A stretch of 47,938 bases of DNA from SZAS-103 sp038234715 (GTDB lineage: Bacteria; Pseudomonadota; Gammaproteobacteria; Xanthomonadales; Xanthomonadaceae): contig JBBQTD010000023.1 in the NCBI GenBank assembly GCA_038234715.1, positions 1-47,938 on the forward strand, in the 5' to 3' direction. The notes beneath the pieces are model-generated. The model made no database searches and was not told the origin of the DNA. It was given only the letters and a program-made list of their open reading frames with translations. The position numbers and the translations under genes were made by a program. Positions 1-7,200 of this stretch are shown here, in pieces; the first letter of the stretch is position 1; the number at the start of each line of letters is the position of its first letter.

Positions 1-153
1 GCGACGCTAAATGATGCTTTGAACGCGATTCCAGCAACTCAGCGGGTCTGGAATGAATCACGCGCGTCGAGAACACGAAAATTCGCCGGTCAAATCTTTC
101 CCGGTGACTTATTCAGACCTTCCCTAAGCGGCCGTGCGGGCCGCAACGCATGA
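1..153 (+). other. Possible 3' end of an open frame entering from the left edge
   Basis: The first plus-strand frame is open from the window edge to a TGA at 151-153. The residues before position 123 look protein-like (for example FAGQIFPGDLF), but the last ten codons lie inside the attC of the cassette described next. No minus-strand frame is open across 1-110. I do not recognise the product. It may be the tail of a gene whose original end was displaced by cassette insertion, or a chance open frame. Confidence 0.2.
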
Positions 154-203
154 TTGCGCGGGAGAGTGCGTCCCGCACGGTCCGCTTGAGCGCATAGTTA
201 GGT
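124..203 (-). other. attC-like recombination site of the cassette
   Basis: On the plus strand, 127-140 pairs with 172-186 (AGCGG with CCGCT, then CCGTGCGGG with CCCGCACGG) with a single bulged T at 181. This is the imperfect stem with extrahelical bases expected of attC. The R'' core is at 197-203 (GTTAGGT) and includes the stop codon of the cassette gene. Eight unpaired bases, 187-194, separate the stem from the core. The R' partner is completed only by the other cassette end at 779-784. Confidence 0.7.
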
Positions 204-773
204 TTCCGCTCCATCGCAGAGCTCCAGTGCTTTGGCATAGAGCGAAAATATGACTGGCTGAGGAGCAAAGACTTCCATCCACTCGAAGCCATTATTGCGG
301 GGGAGGCAAAACACCAGATGTGTCTTGCCTTCGATCTTGCGTTGCGCATAGGTGATTGCTGCTGTGTTGTGTCCGCTGCGATAGTTGTTGAATACAAAGG
401 CTTCTCTGCAGTGTTGAAAGACGGCTTCAACATCGAGCCTGCTGAGCTCGACTGCGATCGCTATTGTTCCTCTTTTTCCACCGCGGGCATTCCAGAAGAG
501 CTCATGGCCGGTTACCGGATCGCCAGACAACCCCACTTTGTATCGGCGCCCCTCTTTCCGAAGAATCGTGCGAGCCGCTTCGAATGGGGCGGAATCTGGA
601 TCAATGCCATACGCCCAACATTCCTCTGCAACAGAAAGAATGGGGCGTAAGACCAGGTCATGAGCGGTGTGATGCGTGCGTTCATCGCCCCAACCTTCAT
701 CTCTGGACAGTAGACGCACGGTAAAATTCGATGAGCGTTCGATCAGGTGAATGTCTTCCGGCAACGCGGCCAT
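198..773 (-). CDS. Cassette-encoded protein of unknown function, 191 aa
   Basis: This gene fills the cassette from ATG (773) to TAA (200-198), and the stop lies inside the attC core, as is usual for cassette genes. The ATG is only five bases from the TTAGGT half-site and has no clear Shine-Dalgarno sequence, so expression would depend on an outside promoter. The predicted protein is soluble, without a signal peptide or membrane segment, and is rich in charged and aromatic residues. I do not recognise a family or catalytic motif. The open frame, cassette geometry and stop position support a real gene. The function is unknown. Confidence 0.7.
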   Translation of the reverse strand: MAALPEDIHLIERSSNFTVRLLSRDEGWGDERTHHTAHDLVLRPILSVAEECWAYGIDPDSAPFEAARTILRKEGRRYKVGLSGDPVTGHELFWNARGGKRGTIAIAVELSRLDVEAVFQHCREAFVFNNYRSGHNTAAITYAQRKIEGKTHLVFCLPRNNGFEWMEVFAPQPVIFSLYAKALELCDGAET

Positions 774-1079
774 GGGAAACCTAACGCCTATTCGGTTTCA
801 AATTGAAGTGTAACTCTGCGGTGTATTCCAGTGGTGTATCAAGGCTCAGTGCCTTTGGCATGGAACCAAATCCAATGGAATCCAGATGTCAGCTTTTTCA
901 TGCGGTGTCGTCCTGCAGTTCAATCATGAGGCAGCGCCGACGGGGCGCATCGGTGCTGCACACCGAGCCTTGCACTGTCTGTAGCGCTTGCAACCGGTCT
1001 CGCAACCCTTGCACCGTACCGTACCGTACCGGCAACGGCAGCAAGCCTTTCCACAGGCAACCAGGCAACAAGCAAAGGC

Positions 1080-1111
1080 CATGAGCCCATGGCCATGGCC
1101 ATGGGCTCATG
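1080..1111. repeat. Perfect 32-bp palindrome without a loop
   Basis: The sequence from 1080 to 1111 equals its own reverse complement, with the two halves meeting at 1095/1096. Its core is three overlapping copies of CCATGG. There is no unpaired loop and no T-run, so it is not a typical terminator. It could form a cruciform or be a dyad binding site. Confidence 0.85.
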
Positions 1112-1649
1112 CACTTGGGGTGGACGGGATCCTCCCTGCGGCATGGTCAGGCTGGCCTCGCACGAGAGATGCCTTAGAGCCCGGCAGGACGCCTTGGGCC
1201 GATGGGGAGCCGACACCGAATGGCTTGCAGGATCGCAGGACCGACAACACGTCGGCCTTCACCGACGTGAAGGATGCCTCGATCGACGTCACGGCTGCCT
1301 TGACCGACGTGAAGGATTCCTCGACTGTCGTGACGGATCCCTCGACCGTCGTGACAACTGCCTTGACCGTCGTGACGGATTCCTCGACCGTCGTGACGAC
1401 TGCCTTGACCGTCGTGACGGATTCCTCGACCGTCGTGACGGATCGCTCGACCGTCGTGACGACTGCCTTGACGGTCGTGACGGATTCCTCGACCGTCGTG
1501 ACAACTGCCTTGACCGTCGTGACGGATCCCTCGACCGTCGTGACGGCTGCCTTGACGGTCGTGACGGATCCCTCGACCGTCGTGAAGGATTTCTCGGCCG
1601 ATGGCACTTCGACCTTGGCCGACGAGAACGACGGCTTCACCGAGTTCAC
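1107..1649 (-). CDS. Possible heptad-repeat protein read from array 1
   Basis: On the minus strand a frame runs from GTG (1649) to a stop at 1107, 180 codons, covering the whole array. About 130 residues would be heptads of the type VTTVKAV/VTTVEES, predicted to form a long amphipathic helix or coiled coil, followed by a non-repetitive tail. No Shine-Dalgarno sequence is visible before the GTG. Other frames through the array are also open, and the palindrome at 1080-1111 lies just past the stop. The heptad chemistry favours this strand over the others, but the coding status is unproven. Confidence 0.22.
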   Translation of the reverse strand: MNSVKPSFSSAKVEVPSAEKSFTTVEGSVTTVKAAVTTVEGSVTTVKAVVTTVEESVTTVKAVVTTVERSVTTVEESVTTVKAVVTTVEESVTTVKAVVTTVEGSVTTVEESFTSVKAAVTSIEASFTSVKADVLSVLRSCKPFGVGSPSAQGVLPGSKASLVRGQPDHAAGRIPSTPSA

Positions 1650-1656
1650 ACGACGC
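1240..1656. repeat. 21-bp tandem repeat array 1 (about 20 units)
   Basis: About twenty contiguous 21-bp units, with no spacers. Two unit types tend to alternate, so the higher-order period is 42 bp: one type like ACCGTCGTGACGGATTCCTC and one like ACCGTCGTGACAACTGCCTT. Read on the plus strand they give heptapeptides such as TVVTDSS and TVVTTAL. On the minus strand they give VTTVEES and VTTVKAV, which has the a/d hydrophobic spacing and alternating Glu/Lys of a coiled coil. Outer units (1240-1323 and after 1597) are more diverged than central ones. A second array of the same family lies at 35734-36048. Confidence 0.9.
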
Positions 1657-1745
1657 GTCCGTCGGAAGCATCAATGCGGATGCATGAAACTGCGCCGCCT
1701 CGCCTGCTTTGACGCAAGCATGACGCACGGCCCTCGCGCGCAGTC

Positions 1746-4145
1746 TCAGCGCAGAACCCGAAACCCGACCTGCGTCCACGCTCCGGTTTCCGCCATCGCA
1801 GTTACCACCTGCACGCCTGGTTCGGGATACTCATGGATGAAGGACCGGCCGCCCATCGTTTCGCCCTGCAAACGTCCATTGACCATCCACATCACCCGCC
1901 CGGCTGCACCGAGCGCGCGCAAGGACAGCCGTACCGGCTTCGGACTGTTCGGTGCGCGCGCAACGCTCGCTCGATCGGCGACGCCGTCGATCTGCAGCGT
2001 CGCGACGGAATCGAGGCCATCGGGTTCGCAGTCCTTCGCTAACGCAGGGATCGCTGCATGCAGGCGCTCGGCGGCCGACAACCATGGCGACGCCATTGCG
2101 GGCCAGCGTGCAACGCGGAGATCGCGGGCGACATGCGGCTTCGAACAGGTCCCGCTCAGGCGTTCACCGGTGCTGGCATCCACATGCAGCGGCAGCATGC
2201 CGGTACTCCACAACCGCGCGCGGCGTTCCGCCATGGTCGGGGGAATGCCATTGTTGAGCACCCACGCCTGCATCTTGCGTGCGCACAGTTCGGGATGCGC
2301 AGGATCGAACGCGACACCGAGCGGCCAGCAGATGTCCGCACTCGTCACACTGGCGGGCAGCGGCCTTGCGATTGCATCGCCGGCATTGCGCGGCAGGCTG
2401 TCGATAACTTCGAAAAACAGCGGCAATGCAGTGATCGCACCGTACTGGCCGGGCAACGGCGTGCCATCGGGACGCCCGACCCACACGCCGACGGTATAGC
2501 GCTGGGTGCCGCCGACAGCCCATGCATCGCGGAATCCGTAGCTGGTGCCGGTCTTCCACGCAACGCGTGGACCGGACCCCGGATCGAACGTATCGGCGCG
2601 ATAGCCGGGACGCGGATTCGCATCGAGGATGGTGCGCACGATCCATGCCGCCCCCGGGGACAACAGCATGCGATCGACATGCGGCGCATCCGGACGCATG
2701 CGCACGCGTCCGGCGATGCCATCGCGATGCAATGCGGTGTACGCGCCCACCAGATCCTCCAGGGTCACTCCGTCGCCTCCGAGGATGATCGACAGGTTCG
2801 GTTGCGCACCGTGCGGCAGCTTCAGCACGACGCCAGCGTTCGCGAGCCGCGCTGCAAATCGCACCGGGTCGACACGGTCGAGCAGGTCCACTGCTGGAAT
2901 GTTGAGCGAGAGCCGCAACGCTTCGGCAGCGCCGACCGGGCCGTTGAATGTCGTGTCGAAATTTCCCGGCCGGTAGTCGCCGAACGACTGCGGCGCGTCG
3001 ACCATCAGGCTTTCGGAATGGATCAGTCCGTCGTCGAGTGCAAGGCCGTACAGGAAAGGCTTGAGTGTCGATCCCGGCGAGCGCCACGCACGCACCATGT
3101 CGACGTGGCCCAGGCGCGGAATGTCGCCGAACGCGACCGAGCCGACGTACGCGCGTGCTTCGAGGCTCCTGTTGTCCACGACCAGCAGCGCTGCAGACGT
3201 GCGTTCCGGCAGGCGTGCGAAGTACGCAGTAACGCGCGCCTCGAGTGCGCGCTGCAGGTCGGCATCGATGGTGGTGACGATGCGTGGCATGCGCGGCGTC
3301 TGTTCGCGCAGGCGTTCGGCAAGCAGCGCCGCGGACATGGGTTGCTGCAATCGGCGCGTGACCACGGTTTCGATGCGTGCATCGGCGACTTCCGCCCGCG
3401 TCCATACGTGCCGGTCAGCCATCCGCTTGAGCAGTTTGTCGCGCGCAACCCGTGCCACGGCGGAATGGCGGTCGGGACGCAACCTGCTCGGCGTTTGCGG
3501 CAATACCGCGAGCAACGCCGCTTCGGCGTGCGAGAGCTGGTGCGACGACTTGCCAAGGTAAGCCCAGCTTGCCGCTTCCACGCCCTGGATGGTGCCGCCG
3601 AATGGCGCGTGATTGAGGTACAGGGTGAGGATATCGCGCTTGCTCAGATGCACTTCAAGCTGGAGTGCGCGCAGGATCTGCCGGATCTTCGGGCCGATGC
3701 CGCGTGCGTCTGCCGCTGGCGGATCGATGATGCGTGCGACCTGCATCGTGAGGGTCGAACCACCCGACACCACGTGCCGGTTGCGCGTCCACTGGAACGC
3801 GGCGCGCGCGAGGGCGAACGGATTCACCCCCGGATGACGCCAGAACCAGCGGTCCTCATAGGTCAGCAGCGCCTGCAGGTACAACGGCGACACTTGTTCG
3901 GGCGTCACCGGATAGCGCCAGATGCCCTCGCCGTTCGCGAACGCGCGCAGCGGCGTCCCATCGCGCGCGACGACGAGCACGCTGGCATCGCCTGCGTCGG
4001 GCAATGGCAACGGATACAGGCGGTCGAGCACGAACGCGATGACGCAAAGCGCGAGCAGCGCCCATGCGACACGCTTGAGCCAGCGACGAAGCCTCCCGAA
4101 CCGCGCGCCTGCAAGCGGTGTCTGCGATGTGGAAAGTGACGACAT
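1746..4145 (-). CDS. pbpC: Penicillin-binding protein 1C, peptidoglycan glycosyltransferase/transpeptidase
   Basis: Bifunctional class A PBP of the PBP1C group, 799 aa from the chosen ATG. There is one N-terminal membrane anchor (about residues 25-41). The glycosyltransferase domain follows, with LTYEDRWFWRHPG (catalytic Glu97). The transpeptidase domain has SPGSTLK (nucleophile Ser356), an SLN motif and KTGTS. A C-terminal PBP1C-type beta domain (about the last 100 residues) ends the protein. An ATG 30 bases upstream is in frame but lies inside a hairpin repeat and lacks a ribosome site, so the ATG at 4145, preceded by AAGAAGAAG, is preferred. It lies 104 bp downstream of the alpha-2-macroglobulin gene, a conserved pairing in bacteria. 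The product polymerises and crosslinks cell-wall glycan in the periplasm. Confidence 0.95.
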   Translation of the reverse strand: MSSLSTSQTPLAGARFGRLRRWLKRVAWALLALCVIAFVLDRLYPLPLPDAGDASVLVVARDGTPLRAFANGEGIWRYPVTPEQVSPLYLQALLTYEDRWFWRHPGVNPFALARAAFQWTRNRHVVSGGSTLTMQVARIIDPPAADARGIGPKIRQILRALQLEVHLSKRDILTLYLNHAPFGGTIQGVEAASWAYLGKSSHQLSHAEAALLAVLPQTPSRLRPDRHSAVARVARDKLLKRMADRHVWTRAEVADARIETVVTRRLQQPMSAALLAERLREQTPRMPRIVTTIDADLQRALEARVTAYFARLPERTSAALLVVDNRSLEARAYVGSVAFGDIPRLGHVDMVRAWRSPGSTLKPFLYGLALDDGLIHSESLMVDAPQSFGDYRPGNFDTTFNGPVGAAEALRLSLNIPAVDLLDRVDPVRFAARLANAGVVLKLPHGAQPNLSIILGGDGVTLEDLVGAYTALHRDGIAGRVRMRPDAPHVDRMLLSPGAAWIVRTILDANPRPGYRADTFDPGSGPRVAWKTGTSYGFRDAWAVGGTQRYTVGVWVGRPDGTPLPGQYGAITALPLFFEVIDSLPRNAGDAIARPLPASVTSADICWPLGVAFDPAHPELCARKMQAWVLNNGIPPTMAERRARLWSTGMLPLHVDASTGERLSGTCSKPHVARDLRVARWPAMASPWLSAAERLHAAIPALAKDCEPDGLDSVATLQIDGVADRASVARAPNSPKPVRLSLRALGAAGRVMWMVNGRLQGETMGGRSFIHEYPEPGVQVVTAMAETGAWTQVGFRVLR

Positions 4146-4160
4146 GCTTCTTCTTGTGTT

Positions 4161-4186
4161 GTCATCCCGGCCCATGCCGGGACGAC
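4161..4186. repeat. REP-like hairpin
   Basis: Inverted repeat with arms GTCATCCCGGC and GCCGGGACGAC (one G-T mismatch) around a CCAT loop. It sits between the alpha-2-macroglobulin gene and pbpC. The shape and composition resemble dispersed REP-type palindromes. No T-run follows on either strand. Confidence 0.6.
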
Positions 4187-4214
4187 GCGCTTGGGCTGTG
4201 GTAGTTGCCCTTCC

Positions 4215-4242
4215 GATTCCCTATTCCCCATTCCCCATTTCC
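4215..4242. repeat. Heptanucleotide tandem repeat
   Basis: On the minus strand, three to four copies of a GGGGAAT/AGGGAAT heptamer begin seven bases after the stop codon of the alpha-2-macroglobulin gene. A different heptamer repeat occupies the same position after epmA (17627-17654). Confidence 0.7.
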
Positions 4243-4248
4243 GGCTCC

Positions 4249-7200
4249 TCAGGGCTGTATCACCTTGATCGTCGCCGGTAGCGACTTGCCGATACCGCGA
4301 ATTTCCGGGCGATACATGTCCTGCACCATCGGCGGTGGCACGGCATAGGTGCCCGGCGTCACTGCGCGCACCAGGTAGAACACGTGCGCCTTGCCGCCCT
4401 TGTCGAGTGCAAGTGCAGCGACGTAGCGGTCGTCACGGAACTCCTCGTGCTTCACTTCCGCGGCCGAACTGCGGTCGCTCAGGGTGATTCCGCCTACCAC
4501 GACGTCCGCCCACTGCTTGGCGTCGCCGAGATTGAAGTTCTCGATCTCGACACCTGCGGGCAGCAGGTCCTCGATCAGCGCGTCGGGCACCTTTTCGCGC
4601 GACTCGATCAGCAGGCCGACGATCAACGCATCGCCTTCCTTGAGCATGCCGCCCTTCCACTCCTTGCCATCGGTCGTATAGAAGGTGCGCTCGACGCTGA
4701 TGCGCTTTTCGTCCGGCGCCGGCGCGCTGCTGGGTACTCCGGAGACATCGATCAGCGCGTACAGCGGTGGCTTGCCTTCCGGGGTGAAGCGCACGCCCTG
4801 GCGCAACGCTGCCGCATCGAACGCGCGGCTCCACATCGTATTGGGCGCGACGGTTTCGCTGTTGCCGCCCATCGACAACGTTCCGGAAACGTGCGCATCC
4901 GAATCGGTGACAAGGGCCTTGCCGAGCCCGCCGATCGCGATCTGCTCCTGCGTGCTGAGCCAATACCAGCGATCCTCGGCCTTGATCCCGTTGAGCGTGC
5001 TCTTGACGTCGCGCGCAAGCGACAGGACGCGCGCGTCGTATTCGGGCTTGGTCATCTTGTAGCGATGCGTGAGCGTGATCATCTGCGCAAGATCGCGCAG
5101 GTCCGAGCCGTAGTCGCCGAGGAACCATGGCCGCTGCGTCTTCATCGCAAAGCCTTCGGCGACGGCCTTGCGGCCGCGTGCGTGATCGCCCATCAGCTCC
5201 AGCGCAATGCCAAGGTGCACCAGCGGCAACGCGGTGAGCGCCTTAGCACGGTCGTTGTCGTACATCGCGCGCAGGGTGCCGAGCGGCGCCCGGTTTACGC
5301 GCGCGAGCACGTAGCCGGCATAGGCATTCACGCCGAAGCGCAGCGCATCGGCATGCTCGTAGTTGTAGTACTTGTCGCCTCCGGTGAGCAGATCCTCGCT
5401 CAGGCGCTCGAGTGCCTTTTGCAGGACGCCATCGGGCACGGCAAATCCTGCATCGCGCGCGTCCAGCAGGAAGTCGACGACATAGGGCGTTAATTGCGGC
5501 TCGGCTTCGGTGTCGCCGCCCCAGAACGAGAAGTGGCCATTCGGAATCTGCATCGACGCGATGCGCCCGAACGCGCTTTCCAGCGCTGCCTTGCGTGACC
5601 CATCGTCGTAGCCCGCCACGCCGAGTTTGCGTGCGGTGTCCTTGTCCAGCAGCAAGGTCGCGTAACCCTTGCTGGTGGTCTGCTCGATGCAGCCGTACGG
5701 GTATTCGATCAGCCTCTTGAGTACGGTTGCGAATGGAATCGGCGGCAGTGCGGTCAGCGTCATGCGCACGTTCACCGAGTCGGTCATCATGCCGACCGCG
5801 TCGCTGCTGTCGATCGAGACGGGGCCGAGCTTGTCCATCGCGACCAGGCGCGTGCGCACGATCGAAGGCCACGCCGGCCTGACCGCGACTTCGTAGTGGC
5901 GCTCGACGCGATAGCCGTCAGTGACCGCAAGCACGCTGTACTTGCCGACGGTGTTGCCCGGAAGCGCGGACAACGGGAAGTTGATCGTCGCCTTCGCGCC
6001 GTCCTTCAACGTAACCTTGCGGGCGCTGCCATCGAGCTTCAACGGAGGCGTCGCCTGTGCGCTGACTGTGAAGTCGTGGCTTGCACCGGTGAAGTTCTGC
6101 AGGTCCAGCGTGAGCGTGCTGGTATCCCCCGGCGCAAGCGCACGCGGCGAGCTGACTTCGGCGACCACCGGTGCGCGCACCAGCGTCTGCGCATCGGCCT
6201 TGCCGTAGTGGTCGTCCGAATACACGACCGCCGACACGCGCAATGTCCCGTTGAAATCCGGAACCGTGACCGGCACCAGCGCATTTCCGGATGCATCCAG
6301 CGCGACTGGCCCGGAGAACAGGTCGACCGTCTGCACATGCGCTGTCGGGCGTCGCGCCTGCGGCAACGCACCGAGCGCCATGTCGCCGCCGAAGCGCAGC
6401 TTTGCGGTGCCGCCCTCGTAACTCTCGATCACGCGACCATAGATGTCGTAGGCATCAATGCCGAGGCGTCGCGGCGAGAAGAAGTAGGCGATCGGATCGG
6501 GTACCGGGAAGCGAGTGATGTTGAGGATGCCGACATCCACGGCCGACACGGTGACGTATGCCTTCTTGCCGGCGAGCTGCGGCGCCTTGATCGACACCGG
6601 CAACTGGCGTTCGGGCAACATCTGCGCCGGCACGCTGATTGCGACGGATACGTTGCGGTCGGTGCGCCCCATCGGAACGTGCACTTCGCCGACAGCGCGC
6701 GCAGGTGTCGTCTTCTCGGTTGCCGAACCGCCACGGAACACCAGTGCGGTGACATACACATCGTGGCGTTCCCAGTCGGCGGTCACCGGAAGCTCGAAGA
6801 CCGTCCCAGGCTTCGCATCAATGCTCGTCACCGACAGCAGATGATCGCTCTCGACGAGCAACAGGCCCTTGCCTGATTGCGGCTGCGTGACCGTTACCTT
6901 CAACGTGTCGCCCGCCTTGTAGGACGTCTTGTCCAGCGCGAGCTTGACCTTGTCCGGTCGCGCATCCAGGCCGCGGTTCTCGTCGTCCCAACTCCATCCA
7001 GCCTGGAACGGATAGCGCGTGGTGAGGCCGGTCTGTGGGTCGAGCACTTCAAGCCGATAGCCGCCCCATTCCACCGGGAAGTTGACCTTTGCACTGCCAG
7101 TGGCGGTGACATCGATCATCTTGTTGGCGACGTTGTCGTAACGGCTGGTGAAGTTGAAATTCCAGCCGTGGTCGTTCCAGAACCACAGGTAGTCGCGCTG

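Larger units (their letters stand above)
124..784 (-). mobile_element. Single integron-type gene cassette
   Basis: On the minus strand the element starts with the core half-site TTAGGT (784-779), carries one gene read 773 to 198, and ends in an attC-like hairpin (203-124). If the two ends are joined as a circle, the junction reads ACCTAACTA on one arm and TAGTTAGGT on the other, a perfect 9-bp match of R' and R''. This is what a genuine cassette predicts. No integrase gene lies beside it, and no second core site follows on the 3' side (the flank is GGAAGG, not TTRRRY). It therefore looks like a lone cassette in a secondary site or a relic of a larger array. The boundary is inferred from the core-site rule. 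Confidence 0.72.
785..1745. other. Stretch without a confident gene (repeats and palindrome)
   Basis: Between the cassette and the end of pbpC there is no gene I can defend. It contains a run of CGTAC pentamers near 1011-1030, a perfect 32-bp palindrome (1080-1111) and a 21-bp tandem array (1240-1656). Long open frames exist here on both strands, but they result from the array period being a multiple of three and from high GC. Confidence 0.6.

Noticed and set aside
113..433. A minus-strand frame through the attC that ends with PNYALKRT
   Set aside because: This peptide is the translation of the attC site itself, a known source of false annotations; the real gene is in another frame.
803..1084. 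A 93-codon plus-strand gene after the cassette
   Set aside because: Starts at TTG without a ribosome site, the sequence is Ser/Arg/Cys-rich, and its end lies in the palindrome.
785..1100. An integron integrase next to the cassette
   Set aside because: No tyrosine recombinase motif is seen in any frame of this region.
1240..1656. CRISPR array
   Set aside because: Units are contiguous 21-mers without spacers, and no cas genes are nearby.
988..2499. A 503-codon plus-strand gene spanning the array and antisense to pbpC
   Set aside because: The part beyond the array is the antisense of pbpC, and openness follows from GC and repeat period.
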